From the NCBI RefSeq assembly GCF_004302915.1, contig NZ_QQBI01000002.1:124001-188000 (forward strand): 64,000 nt of DNA, read 5' to 3'. Each line of letters starts with the position of its first letter. Position 1 is the first letter of the stretch. The notes below the pieces were generated by a model. It was not told where the DNA came from, ran no database searches, and worked only from the letters and a program-made list of their open reading frames with translations. The DNA is from Komagataeibacter xylinus. Its GTDB lineage: Bacteria; Pseudomonadota; Alphaproteobacteria; Acetobacterales; Acetobacteraceae. The position numbers were made by a program, and so were the translations under genes. This document shows positions 7,923-16,733 of this stretch, one piece after another.

Positions 7923-9902
7923 ATGAACCCGGAACTTGGAAATTTTGCGCTGGCGCTGGCATGCTGCATGGCCGCCGGACAGGCGATCCTGCCCCTGATT
8001 GGCGCAAGCCGCCGCGACGCGCGGCTGATGGCGCTGGCCCCCGCGCTGGCGGTGGGGCAGATGATCGCGCTCATCACCTCATTCGCCTGCCTGATCCATG
8101 CCGCCATCACCAATGACTTTTCGGTGCAGAACGTGGCGGCCAACAGCGCGGTCAGCAAGCCGCTGCTGTACAAGATCACCGGCGTATGGGGCAACCATGA
8201 GGGCTCGGTGCTGCTGTGGGCGATGATCCTGTCCATCTGCGGCGGTGCCGTGGCGCTGTTTGGCCGCAACCTGCCCTCCGCCCTGCAGGCGCGCGTGATT
8301 GCGGTGCTGGGCGGTGTTGCGGCAGGGTTCGAGCTGTTCTGCCTGACCACATCCAACCCGTTTGCCCGCGTGTGGCCAGCACCGATGGACGGCCAGGGCA
8401 TGAACCCCCTGCTGCAGGACCCCGGCCTCGCCTTTCACCCGCCCATTCTCTACACCGGCTATGTCGGCTTTGCCGTGCCCTTCGCCTTTGCCATCGCCGC
8501 CCTCATCGAAGGCCGGGTGGACGCCGCATGGGGCCGCTGGGTGCGCCCGTGGGCCGTGGCGGCGTGGTGCTTCCTGACCTGCGGCATCGCCATGGGGTCG
8601 TGGTGGTCGTATTACGTGCTGGGCTGGGGCGGCTACTGGTTCTGGGACCCGGTGGAGAACGCATCCCTCATTCCGTGGCTGACGGGCACGGCGCTGGTGC
8701 ATTCGGCCATTGTGGTGGAAAAGCGCGAGGCGCTGAAGATCTGGACCGTGCTGCTGGCCATCGGCACGTTCTCGTTCTCGCTCTCGGGCACGTTCCTCGT
8801 GCGTTCGGGCATTCTCAACTCGGTGCATGCCTTCGCCAATGACCCCGCGCGTGGCGTGTTCATCCTTGGCCTGCTCGCCCTTGTCATTGGCGGCTCGCTG
8901 CTTCTGTTCGCCATCCGCGCCCCGCAGCTGACCACGGGCGGGCTGTTTGCCCCCGTCTCGCGCGAAGGGCTGCTGGTGCTCAACAACATCCTGCTGTGCT
9001 CGATCTGCGCCGTGGTGCTGACGGGCACGATGTACCCGCCCTTCATGTCGCTGCTGTTTGGCAAGACCATCTCGGTCGGCAAGCCGTTCTTTGATGCGAC
9101 AACCATCCCGCTGGCCATTCCGCTCATGGTGTTCATGGGCTTCGGCCCCATGATGCCGTGGAAGCGCGCGCAGATGTGGCCGGTGCTGCGCCGCCTGTGG
9201 TGGGCGGCGTGCGTAACAGCAGTGGCGCTTGTCGTTGCCACCTTCCAGATGCGCGACATCCTGCCGGTGCTGGCTACCGCCACCGCCGTGTGGGTGATCT
9301 GCTCGAGTGTTGCTGACATTGCCGAGCGCCTGCGCCTGTTCCGCCAGCCTCTCGGCCAGAGCTGGCAGCGTGCGCGCAGCCTGCCGCGCGCAGTGTTTGG
9401 CGCGGCCCTGGCCCATGCGGGCGTGGGCATTGTGGTGCTGGGCATTGCCGGCATGTCGCAGGCGGCACACCGGATTGTGGAAGTGCATGTGGGCCAGAGC
9501 GAGATGCTGGCGGGCGATAGCTGGACCCTGACCGACGTAAAGCCTGCCGAAGGCCCGAACTACACCGCGCTGGTGGCCACCATTGAAGTGCGCCACAACG
9601 GCAGGCTGATCACCACGCTGCACCCCTCCAAGCGCACATTCGCCAGCCAGCACCAGACCACGACGGAGGTGGCGATCCACACCAACCTCATGGCCGACAT
9701 CTATGGCGTGCTGGGCGACAAGCATGGCGATGACGCCAACCCGACCTATGTGCTGCGCCTGCACTACAACCCGCTGGCGCCGTGGATGTGGCTGGGCGGG
9801 CTGATCATGGCCCTTGGCGGCGCGCTTTCCCTGTCCGACCGGCGCGTGCGCGTGGGCGCGCCACGCCGGGCCAAAACCGTTGATGTGGTGGTGGTACAAT
9901 GA
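7923..9902 (+). CDS. ccmF: Haem lyase subunit CcmF
   Basis: A 659-residue polytopic membrane protein, the core of the holocytochrome c synthase of system I. The WWD signature is present as SWWSYYVLGWGGYWFWDPVE. The KITGVWGNHEGSVLLW segment and the conserved periplasmic His residues (GMNPLLQDPGLAFHPP; later HIGL-equivalent region) are also seen. The C-terminal periplasmic domain precedes a last membrane span (WMWLGGLIMALGGALSL). Length is normal for CcmF. It begins 19 bases after ccmE and overlaps ccmG by 4 bases. Confidence 0.97.
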   Translation: MNPELGNFALALACCMAAGQAILPLIGASRRDARLMALAPALAVGQMIALITSFACLIHAAITNDFSVQNVAANSAVSKPLLYKITGVWGNHEGSVLLWAMILSICGGAVALFGRNLPSALQARVIAVLGGVAAGFELFCLTTSNPFARVWPAPMDGQGMNPLLQDPGLAFHPPILYTGYVGFAVPFAFAIAALIEGRVDAAWGRWVRPWAVAAWCFLTCGIAMGSWWSYYVLGWGGYWFWDPVENASLIPWLTGTALVHSAIVVEKREALKIWTVLLAIGTFSFSLSGTFLVRSGILNSVHAFANDPARGVFILGLLALVIGGSLLLFAIRAPQLTTGGLFAPVSREGLLVLNNILLCSICAVVLTGTMYPPFMSLLFGKTISVGKPFFDATTIPLAIPLMVFMGFGPMMPWKRAQMWPVLRRLWWAACVTAVALVVATFQMRDILPVLATATAVWVICSSVADIAERLRLFRQPLGQSWQRARSLPRAVFGAALAHAGVGIVVLGIAGMSQAAHRIVEVHVGQSEMLAGDSWTLTDVKPAEGPNYTALVATIEVRHNGRLITTLHPSKRTFASQHQTTTEVAIHTNLMADIYGVLGDKHGDDANPTYVLRLHYNPLAPWMWLGGLIMALGGALSLSDRRVRVGAPRRAKTVDVVVVQ

Positions 9903-10471
9903 GCGCGCAGCCTTCTTCCCCCACGCGCCGCCGCCTGCTCATGGCGGCCCCGCTGGTTGTGGCGGGCGGGGTTGGCGTGGGCTTCTGGCGCATGCTCTCG
10001 GGCATGACAAAAGGCTCGTTCGACCCGCATGACATCCATGCCCCGGCCCTCAACCGCCCCGTGCCCGATTTCGCGCTGCCCGACCAGGCACCCGGCACCG
10101 GCTTTTCGGCCGCCGACCTGCGGGGGCTGAAGGCGCCGGTGCTGGTGAACTATTTCGCCTCGTGGTGCATTCCCTGCGTGGCCGAGATGCCGGTGCTCAA
10201 CGCGCTGAAGGACAGGCTGCCGATCTGGGGCATTGCCTACAAGGACAAGCCCGAGCATGCGCTGGGCTTCGTGCAGCGCGCGGGCAACCCCTATGCCCGC
10301 ATCGCTGCCGACCATGACGGGCTGGCCGCAATTGACTGGGGCGTGTCCGGCGTGCCGGAAACCTTCCTGATCGGGCCGGGCGGGATCATCCGCTGGCACA
10401 CCGCCTCCCCCATTACCGAGGCCATGATCACCAATACCATCATGCCGCTGGCGGACAGCCTCAAACCATGA
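9899..10471 (+). CDS. ccmG: Thiol:disulphide interchange protein CcmG/DsbE
   Basis: A 190-residue membrane-anchored periplasmic thioredoxin-like protein. An N-terminal anchor (RRRLLMAAPLVVAGGVGVGF) is followed by a TlpA/DsbE domain with active site FASWCIPCVAEMP (Cys about 90 and 93) and the cis-Pro region GVSGVPETFLI. It keeps apocytochrome CxxCH cysteines reduced for haem ligation. The start overlaps the ccmF stop (ATGA) and the stop overlaps the ccmH start. Confidence 0.95.
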   Translation: MSAQPSSPTRRRLLMAAPLVVAGGVGVGFWRMLSGMTKGSFDPHDIHAPALNRPVPDFALPDQAPGTGFSAADLRGLKAPVLVNYFASWCIPCVAEMPVLNALKDRLPIWGIAYKDKPEHALGFVQRAGNPYARIAADHDGLAAIDWGVSGVPETFLIGPGGIIRWHTASPITEAMITNTIMPLADSLKP

Positions 10472-10947
10472 AGACACATCCCCTACGCCGTGGCGGCCTG
10501 ATTGCCCTGCTGGCCTGCCTGTTCTTCGCGCCGCTGGTGGCGCTGGCGGTGGATGATCCGTCGGAAATGCTGCCCGACCCGGCGCAGGAGCAGCGTGCCG
10601 AGGCCATTGGCGCGCAGTTGCGCTGCCTCGTGTGCCAGAACGAATCGATCGAGGACAGCAGCGCCGATCTGGCCCGCGACCTGCGCCACGTGGTGCGCGA
10701 GCATGTGGCCAAGGGCGAGAGCAACCAGCAGATCATGGACTGGATGGTCAACCGCTACGGCAACTTCATCCGGCTCAAGCCGCCCTTTACCATCGGCACG
10801 CTGCTTTTGTGGGTCATGCCGCTGCTGGCACTGTGCATTGGCATCGGCATTGCGTGGTGGACCTTCCGCCGCCCGCGCGCGCCCACGCCGCCGCCACTTT
10901 CGGATGAAGAGCGCCGCCGCCTGTCCGACCTGACCGAAACACGCTGA
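10468..10947 (+). CDS. ccmH: Cytochrome c maturation protein CcmH
   Basis: A 159-residue protein with a signal peptide (GGLIALLACLFFAPLVALAV). It has the LRCLVCQNESIEDS motif, whose two Cys (about 53 and 56) form the redox pair that handles apocytochrome c. The helical bundle DLARDLRHVVREHVAKGESN is followed by a C-terminal membrane span (LLLWVMPLLALCIGIGIAWW). It is the short CcmH form, with the TPR part encoded separately by the next gene. Confidence 0.96.
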   Translation: MKTHPLRRGGLIALLACLFFAPLVALAVDDPSEMLPDPAQEQRAEAIGAQLRCLVCQNESIEDSSADLARDLRHVVREHVAKGESNQQIMDWMVNRYGNFIRLKPPFTIGTLLLWVMPLLALCIGIGIAWWTFRRPRAPTPPPLSDEERRRLSDLTETR

Positions 10948-10954
10948 GATTGAT

Positions 10955-11677
10955 ATGATCTGGATTGGTATCTGCCTGCTTGGCGTGATCGCGCTTGTGC
11001 CCGCACTCCTGTCGTTCCGCCGCACCACGTTGCTGCGTGACGAGCGTGAAAGCGCGCTGGTGCTGCATCAGGCCCAGCTGGCCGAACTCGAGCGCGACCT
11101 GGCCGAAGGCATGATCGCACCCACCGAGCATGACAGCGCGCGGCTGGAAATCCAGCGCCGCGTGCTCGGCGCTGACATGCTGCCTGCCTTCATCGCCCGC
11201 AAGGGCGCCTCGACCGGGGCGATTGCAGCCGCCCTTGTAGGCCTGCCGGTTGCGGCCATTGCACTGTACATGACCGTGGGCCACCCCGGCCTGCCTGCCC
11301 AGCCGCTGGCCCCGCGCCTTGTGGCGCTGCAGAAGGAAGACCACCGCAACGATGCGCTGATCGACCGCCTGCGCGACCAGCTCAGGCAGATCCCGCCGGG
11401 GGATCCGAGCCTGTTCCAGGGTTACGTGCTGCTTGGCCAGGCCGAGGCCGGGCGCGACCATTACGCCGCCGCCGCCCAGGCCTGGCGCAGCGCCATTGAG
11501 CAGCGCTTCGACCCCGAGGTGGCAGCCCGCGCGGCTGAAGCGCAGATGATGGCCGATGATGGCCATATCTCGCCCGAGACCGCCGACCTGTACCGCCGCG
11601 CACTTGATGCCGCCCCGCCTGATGCCCCGTGGCGCATGACGGTGCAGCAGCGCATTGCCCAGTCGGAACATCAGTAA
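10955..11677 (+). CDS. ccmI: Cytochrome c maturation protein CcmI (TPR)
   Basis: A 240-residue protein with an N-terminal membrane span (MIWIGICLLGVIALVPALLS), a cytoplasmic-type coiled region rich in Glu and Arg, a second span (GAIAAALVGLPVAAIALYM) and a C-terminal TPR-like domain (LFQGYVLLGQAEAGRDHYAA). This arrangement is that of CcmI, the apocytochrome c chaperone of system I. It is last in the ccm operon, 7 bases after ccmH. ccmA and ccmB, which encode the ABC exporter, are absent and must lie elsewhere. Confidence 0.9.
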   Translation: MIWIGICLLGVIALVPALLSFRRTTLLRDERESALVLHQAQLAELERDLAEGMIAPTEHDSARLEIQRRVLGADMLPAFIARKGASTGAIAAALVGLPVAAIALYMTVGHPGLPAQPLAPRLVALQKEDHRNDALIDRLRDQLRQIPPGDPSLFQGYVLLGQAEAGRDHYAAAAQAWRSAIEQRFDPEVAARAAEAQMMADDGHISPETADLYRRALDAAPPDAPWRMTVQQRIAQSEHQ

Positions 11678-11755
11678 CCGGTCCATCAATAACGCGCTAT
11701 TGCGGCCTGACGGGGGCTTTTACGCTTGCAAGCCCCCCATGCCGGGCGGAAAGTG

Positions 11756-11941
11756 ATGGGCATGAGCAAGGATACATCCCCCTCCCCCGCCCCTGCAGCC
11801 GATACCGCGCAGGATGAAGCGGCCAAGGAAGCCGCATTGCTGAAACAGCCTGCCGAGGCCGATGAAGTGGGTGGCCCCAAGGGGCCGGAACCCACCCGCT
11901 ACGGCGACTGGACGGTCAAGGGCCGCTGCGTGGATTTCTGA
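11756..11941 (+). CDS. DUF1674/SDHAF4-type succinate dehydrogenase assembly factor
   Basis: A 61-residue protein whose C-terminus, GPEPTRYGDWTVKGRCVDF, is the conserved signature of the DUF1674/SDHAF4 family. In mitochondria and alphaproteobacteria this family helps flavinylated SdhA assemble. The N-terminal part is a disordered Ala/Pro/Glu-rich segment. The start may be ATG 11756 (preceded by GGAAAG) or ATG 11762. It follows ccmI by 78 bases on the same strand, so it may share the operon transcript. Confidence 0.85.
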   Translation: MGMSKDTSPSPAPAADTAQDEAAKEAALLKQPAEADEVGGPKGPEPTRYGDWTVKGRCVDF

Positions 11942-11983
11942 TCCCGCTGCCCATCCCCTTAAAATGCCTTAAGAAATAATAGA

Positions 11984-12059
11984 AGTTTTGGGGTGCCGCC
12001 TTTTTTCAAAAAGGCGGCGTCTTTCGAAGCTTTTTGAAAAAAGCTTCACCCAAAATTTT
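11984..12059. repeat. Palindromic repeat element, copy 2 (complete)
   Basis: A complete copy: the outer arms are GTTTTGGGGTG (left) and CACCCAAAATTTT (right). They enclose hairpin 1 (GCCGCCTTTTTT / AAAAAGGCGGC) and hairpin 2 (GAAGCTTTTTG / AAAAAGCTTC). It occupies the whole gap between the convergent SDHAF4-type gene and the next minus-strand gene, ending only a few bases before the latter's stop codon. Confidence 0.85.
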
Positions 12060-12062
12060 CGC

Positions 12063-12581
12063 TCAGAGTTCGTTGGGCAGCGGGCCACGCCCGAAGGATG
12101 TCTGCCGCGCGCGGTGCCCCGGCGGCGGCACGTTGCACGAGATCAGGTAGATCCCGGCCACGAACACAAGTTGCGAGAGCGAATTGAACCACAGCGCGAG
12201 TTCATATACCGCATCCGCCGTCACGGCCTGATAGAGCGCATAGGCTGCAAACGGAATGGAAATGGGCCGCATGCCCGCCAGCATGATGCGAAAGGGGTTC
12301 TGGTAGCCCGGCCGCACCATGGCCCGCATGCGGTGGATGCCGATGTAGAAAATCACCTCGAAAAACCAGCCCAGCACATTGGTAATGAGGTTGTTGATCG
12401 TCATGCCATCGAGCACCAGCAGGGCGGAAATGGAGGCGGCGGAGAGCACGATCGAGCCGACCTGAAAGCTCATGCCCACGTCCATCGCCGTCAGGCGGTC
12501 GGGCAGCGCATCGGCAACAGGCTGGAAAATCCGGTCCAGCAGCCAGGCGTCGAACTGATTGACGCGTTCACCAAATGACAT
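12063..12581 (-). CDS. Polytopic inner-membrane protein, unknown function
   Basis: A 172-residue protein with hydrophobic segments around FQVGSIVLSAASISALLVL, ITNVLGWFFEVIFYIGI, ISIPFAAYALYQAV and LVFVAGIYLISC, so probably four membrane spans. The N-terminus is an amphipathic, charged stretch (MSFGERVNQFDAWLLDRIF). No family is recognised. It sits 24 bases after the stop of the beta-lactamase-fold gene on the same side, hence possibly co-transcribed with it. Confidence 0.65.
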   Translation of the reverse strand: MSFGERVNQFDAWLLDRIFQPVADALPDRLTAMDVGMSFQVGSIVLSAASISALLVLDGMTINNLITNVLGWFFEVIFYIGIHRMRAMVRPGYQNPFRIMLAGMRPISIPFAAYALYQAVTADAVYELALWFNSLSQLVFVAGIYLISCNVPPPGHRARQTSFGRGPLPNEL

Positions 12582-12605
12582 GACAGCTCCCAGCCTTCTC
12601 TCTCA

Positions 12606-13775
12606 TCACGCACAGGCGGCGGCCACGACCGCATCGGGGTAGCTGCCCGCCATGCCCGCCAGCGCAGTGTTGCTGAGCATGACAATGCTCATGCCCCGCG
12701 CCCGGTCAACCACCCATTGATGCCCGTACACACCGCCCCATGTAAAACTCCCTGCGCTGAGTGGCGTGCGTGCGGCAGTGGAATCCGTAATCACGGCGCC
12801 ACCATAACCAAAGCCACGCCCGCGCATGAGCGGCCCCATTTCAATCGCACCCGTGGCGTTGCGCCCGAACAGCATGGCCGATGCGGGCGAGAGCAGCCCC
12901 TCGCCGCCAAGCCGCACTGCCTCGAGAAACGCAAGGAATTCAGGCGCATTGCCCACCATGCCCGCCCCACCCGAGGGATAGGAGGTCGGGTCATATATCC
13001 GGTCGGGCGCAAAACGGATGGCCCCCACCCCGCCACCGGGCAGCAGGCGGGGCAGCACGTATTGCGCACCCATGCGAATGGGGGCGGGCCTGCCATCGGC
13101 GTAGCAGGTGGCGAGCGTGCCGGGCGGTGGCGGGGCAAAGCCCGTCTGCTTCCAGCCCAGCGGGCCGCCTACATGATGATGCAGCGCCTCGGGCAGCGTG
13201 CACCCGGCCACGGATTCGATCACGCCGCCCATCACGTCCAGCCCCAGCGAATAGGCCCATCCCTGCCCCGGCACGAAGATGAGGCGCGTCGTGGCCAGCC
13301 GCGCCAGATTATCCACCAGCGAAAGCCCCGGCTCGGCAATGCCGTCGGACACGCCTGCGCGGGTATAGGGATTGTTATCCTGCGGAAAGGAGAAGCTGTA
13401 GGTCAGCCCGCTGGTATGGGTGAGCAACTGGTGCGAGGTGATCTGGCAGGGTCCGCCACCCGGCAGGGCAGGACGGAAATCGGGCAGGTAGCGCGTGATC
13501 GGGGCATGAAGGTCGAGCCGTCCTGCCTCCGCCAGGGCCAGCGCCACGGCGGTGATGGCCGGCTTGGTCAGCGAGGCGAGGCGAAAGGGAGTGCCCACCT
13601 GCATCGGGCGTCCGTCCTCACGGTCGGCAAGGCCCACGGCCTCGCGCACCACCACCTCGCCATCAACGGCGATGAGCACCACCGCGCCGACCAGACGGCC
13701 TGCGGCCACGGCACTTTCCATGACATCACGCACCCGCCCGGCCATGCGGGTCGTTTCCGGCTGGGTTATGGACAT
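12606..13775 (-). CDS. Serine hydrolase of the beta-lactamase / class C penicillin-binding protein fold
   Basis: A 389-residue protein with the SxxK nucleophile motif FRLASLTKPAIT (Ser about 68, Lys about 71). The second-motif Tyr is in GWAYSLGLDVMGGVIE, and the C-terminal strand region contains FTWGGVYGHQWVVDR in place of KTG, as in esterase EstB-like members of the family. There is no signal peptide, so a cytoplasmic esterase or hydrolase is more likely than a beta-lactamase. The exact substrate cannot be read from sequence. Confidence 0.88.
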   Translation of the reverse strand: MSITQPETTRMAGRVRDVMESAVAAGRLVGAVVLIAVDGEVVVREAVGLADREDGRPMQVGTPFRLASLTKPAITAVALALAEAGRLDLHAPITRYLPDFRPALPGGGPCQITSHQLLTHTSGLTYSFSFPQDNNPYTRAGVSDGIAEPGLSLVDNLARLATTRLIFVPGQGWAYSLGLDVMGGVIESVAGCTLPEALHHHVGGPLGWKQTGFAPPPPGTLATCYADGRPAPIRMGAQYVLPRLLPGGGVGAIRFAPDRIYDPTSYPSGGAGMVGNAPEFLAFLEAVRLGGEGLLSPASAMLFGRNATGAIEMGPLMRGRGFGYGGAVITDSTAARTPLSAGSFTWGGVYGHQWVVDRARGMSIVMLSNTALAGMAGSYPDAVVAAACA

Positions 13776-13850
13776 GACCGTGCCTCCTTCATGACTGGCG
13801 ACGCAACACGCGAACTGGCCCCCGCCCGTAAAGCGGCGTAACCTTGTGGC

Positions 13851-16541
13851 ATGATAGCACGCCTGTTTTCCAAGACATTATGCCTCTCCCTCCTGTTATG
13901 CGGTAGCACGCTTGCCACGCTCCCGCAGGCAGGGGCCGCAACGCCCGCGCCCCAGCCTGACATGCCGCTACAGGCCACCCTGCCCAACGGGCTGCGGGTC
14001 GTGATCGTGCCTGACCGGCTGGCCCCGGTCGTGAGCACCGAGATCAATTACCTGGCCGGTTCGGCCGCGGCACCGGCGGGCTTTCCCGGCACGGCGCATG
14101 CGCTCGAGCACATGATGTTTCGCGGCAGCGAGGGGCTGGACCGCGACCAGCTTGCCGCCATCGGGGCAAGGCTGGGCGGCAACTACAATGCCGACACGAC
14201 GGAAAACGTGACGCAGTTCTTCTACACCGCCCCGGCGGAAAACCTCGACGTGCTGCTGCATATCGAAGCCCTGCGCATGAAGGGCCTGACACTGGCCGCC
14301 GATGACTGGGCGCATGAGCGCGGCGCGATCGAGCAGGAAGTCTCGCGCGACCTGTCGAGCCCCGGCTATGTGTACCTGGCCCGCCTGCAATCCATCCTGT
14401 TTGCAAACACGCCTTACGCGCATGACGCGCTGGGCAGCAGGCCATCCTTTGACAAAACCGACACGGTCCTGCTGCGCCGCTTCTATCGCGACTGGTACGC
14501 CCCCAACAACGCTATTCTGGTCATTGCCGGTGATGTTGACCCCGCCCGCACCATGGCGCAGGTGCGCGCGGCCTTTGGCCCCATTCCCGCCCGCGCGCTG
14601 CCCGCGCGCCCGCAGGTCCATCCCGGCCCGGTCCATGCCCAGACGCTGCATTTCCCCACCGACTACCCGGTGGGGCTGGTGGCCATTGCCAGCCGCATGC
14701 CCGGCCAGAACAGCCATGATTATGCCGCCGCCCGCATTCTGGCCGATGTGCTGTCCAGCCAGCGCGGGGCGTTGTACGAGCTCGTGCCGCAGGGCCGCGC
14801 GCTGCTGTCGAGCTTCGATTTCGTGACCAAGGCGGATGCGGGCATCGGCATCGCCATTGCCGCCTTCCCCAAGGGCGGCGAGGCAGCCCCCCTGCAGGCC
14901 CGCATGCAGGATATATTGAAAACCCTGCGTGAAAACGGCGTACCCGCCGATCTGGTCGAGGCCGCGAAACGCAAGGAACTGGCCCAGCTCGGTTTTGCCG
15001 CCAACAGCATTGCAGGTCTTGCGGAAAGCTGGTCGGAGGCCCAGGCCATCATGGGCCTGCAATCGCCCGATGATGAAGCCACCGCCTTTGCCGCCGTCAC
15101 ACCGGAGGACGTCAACCGCCTGGCCCGGCAGGTGCTCGACCCGCAGCAGGCCATCACCGCCATTCTCACCCCGCGTGATGGCGGCCACCCGGTCGAGGGC
15201 AAGGGTTTTGGCGGCTCGGAATCCTTCGCCTCCACCCCCGATCACCCCGTCAGCCTGCCGCAATGGGCCAATGACAGCCTGATGGGCGTGAATGCCCCCA
15301 CGCCCTCCGCCCAGCCTGCCGCCTTCACGCTGCCCAACGGGTTGCGCCTGATCGTGCGCCCGGCCACGGTCAGCCATACGGTCAGCCTGTACGGCACCAT
15401 CCGCCAGAACGAGGACATGCAGGAGCCACCGGGCAAGGAAGGCATTGCCGACATAACCGATGAGATGTTCCGCTACGGCAGCACCACGCATGACCGGATC
15501 GGGTTGCAAAAGGCGCTTGATGACATTGCCGCAACCGAAAGTGCCGGTTCCGATTTCAGCCTGAGCGTGCTCACGCCCGATTTCGAGCGCGGGCTTGACC
15601 TGCTGGCGGAAAACGAACTGCACCCCGCCCTGCCCGAAGCCGCCTTCAGGGTGGTGCAGGCCAATGCGGCGGCCTCGCTGTCGGGGCTACTGCATTCACC
15701 TGACTACCTGTTTGGCCGCGCGATGCAGGCCGCCGTCTCGCCCAAGGGTGATCCGTCGCTGCGGCAGGCCGAGCCTGCGGGCATCATGAAACTCAGCGTG
15801 GCGGACTGCCGCGCCTTTTATGCCGCCGCCTACCGGCCTGACCTGACCACCATCGTCATTACCGGCGACATCACGCCCGATGCCGCCTACAAGGCCATTG
15901 CCCGCACCTTTGGTGCCTGGCAGGCCACAGGCCCGACCCCCGTAGTCGACCTGCCGCCGCGCCCCGACAGCACGGCCAGCGTGACCCGCGTGCCTGACCC
16001 GTCCAGCACGCAGGCTACGGTTTCCCTGCCCGAGAGCCTTGGGCTGACGGCGACAAACCCGGAGCATTTCGCGCTCAACCTGGGCAACGAGATTCTGGGT
16101 TCGGGCTTTTCATCCCGCCTGTATCGCGACCTGCGGGTGCGCACCGGCTATGTCTATACCGTGCGCAGCCACCTGACATGGAAGCGCCAGCGCGCGGCCT
16201 ACAGCATCTCGTTCGGCGCTGACCCGCAGAAGGTGGACGCCGCGCGCGCTGCTGCGATACAGGACATCATCGCCATGCAGACCCAGCCTGTCAGCACGGA
16301 TGAACTGGCCATGGCGCGGGCGGGCATGCTGCGTGGCCTCGCGCTGCAATCGGCCAGCCTCGACACCATTGCCGCGGGTTACCTGCATTTCAGCGACCTT
16401 GGCCTGCCGCTCAACCAGAACGATATCGCAGCCCGGGCCTATTATACCATGAGTGCGGAAGCGATCCGCGATGCCTTCCGCAAATGGATACGCCCCGATG
16501 ACCTTGCCGAGATTATCAAGGGCCCACCCGCAACACGGTAA
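13851..16541 (+). CDS. M16 family zinc metallopeptidase, two-domain, exported
   Basis: An 896-residue protein with an N-terminal signal peptide (FSKTLCLSLLLCGSTLATLP). The first M16 domain carries the inverted zinc motif HALEH (His83, Glu86, His87) in GTAHALEHMMFRGSEG, with the downstream Glu in RGAIEQEVSRDLSSPG. The second half (from about residue 490, FTLPNGLRLIVRP) is an inactive M16 domain without HxxEH, as usual for fused pitrilysin/PqqL-like peptidases. It probably degrades peptides in the periplasm. The gene is divergent from the beta-lactamase-fold gene. PQQ-locus M16 proteins are similar, but no pqq genes are adjacent. Confidence 0.9.
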   Translation: MIARLFSKTLCLSLLLCGSTLATLPQAGAATPAPQPDMPLQATLPNGLRVVIVPDRLAPVVSTEINYLAGSAAAPAGFPGTAHALEHMMFRGSEGLDRDQLAAIGARLGGNYNADTTENVTQFFYTAPAENLDVLLHIEALRMKGLTLAADDWAHERGAIEQEVSRDLSSPGYVYLARLQSILFANTPYAHDALGSRPSFDKTDTVLLRRFYRDWYAPNNAILVIAGDVDPARTMAQVRAAFGPIPARALPARPQVHPGPVHAQTLHFPTDYPVGLVAIASRMPGQNSHDYAAARILADVLSSQRGALYELVPQGRALLSSFDFVTKADAGIGIAIAAFPKGGEAAPLQARMQDILKTLRENGVPADLVEAAKRKELAQLGFAANSIAGLAESWSEAQAIMGLQSPDDEATAFAAVTPEDVNRLARQVLDPQQAITAILTPRDGGHPVEGKGFGGSESFASTPDHPVSLPQWANDSLMGVNAPTPSAQPAAFTLPNGLRLIVRPATVSHTVSLYGTIRQNEDMQEPPGKEGIADITDEMFRYGSTTHDRIGLQKALDDIAATESAGSDFSLSVLTPDFERGLDLLAENELHPALPEAAFRVVQANAAASLSGLLHSPDYLFGRAMQAAVSPKGDPSLRQAEPAGIMKLSVADCRAFYAAAYRPDLTTIVITGDITPDAAYKAIARTFGAWQATGPTPVVDLPPRPDSTASVTRVPDPSSTQATVSLPESLGLTATNPEHFALNLGNEILGSGFSSRLYRDLRVRTGYVYTVRSHLTWKRQRAAYSISFGADPQKVDAARAAAIQDIIAMQTQPVSTDELAMARAGMLRGLALQSASLDTIAAGYLHFSDLGLPLNQNDIAARAYYTMSAEAIRDAFRKWIRPDDLAEIIKGPPATR

Positions 16542-16548
16542 AAGCAGA

Positions 16549-16632
16549 TGAAAGTTTTTGGTGAAGCTTTTTTCAAAAAGCTTCAGAGAACGCCGCTTTT
16601 TTGAAAAAAGGCGGCACCCAAAAACTTTCATT
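16549..16632. repeat. Palindromic repeat element, copy 3 (best-preserved)
   Basis: This is the clearest copy. The outer inverted repeat ATGAAAGTTTTTGGTG (left) pairs with CACCCAAAAACTTTCAT (right), with one extra C. Inside lie hairpin 1 (GAAGCTTTTTTC / AAAAAGCTTC) and hairpin 2 (CGCCGCTTTTTTG / AAAAAAGGCGGC). On RNA or single-stranded DNA this would form a three-way junction. It lies between the convergent M16 peptidase and rpsA genes, next to a separate bidirectional terminator. Confidence 0.9.
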
Positions 16633-16645
16633 CTTTTCTCTCGAC

Positions 16646-16686
16646 ATAAAAAAAGGGCGGTGCATTCCTGCACCGCCCTTTTTTGT
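16646..16686. terminator. Bidirectional intrinsic terminator between M16 peptidase gene and rpsA
   Basis: A 10-base GC-rich perfect stem (AGGGCGGTGC / GCACCGCCCT, 16655-16680) with loop ATTCCT is flanked by A8 on the left and T6 on the right. It is therefore a canonical terminator for transcripts arriving from either side. It serves rpsA on the minus strand and the M16 gene on the plus strand. Confidence 0.92.
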
Positions 16687-16733
16687 GCCCGGCACCAGCC
16701 CACGCATGCGCGGGCCGGAGCCTGTGGCTCGGA

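Noticed and set aside
8079-9899. Minus-strand open frame of 606 codons opposite ccmF
   Set aside because: His/Arg/Gln-rich shadow of ccmF with no domains; ccmF itself is secure.
13968-15623. Minus-strand open frame of 551 codons within the M16 peptidase gene
   Set aside because: It lies fully opposite a clear peptidase with catalytic motifs and looks like a composition-driven shadow.
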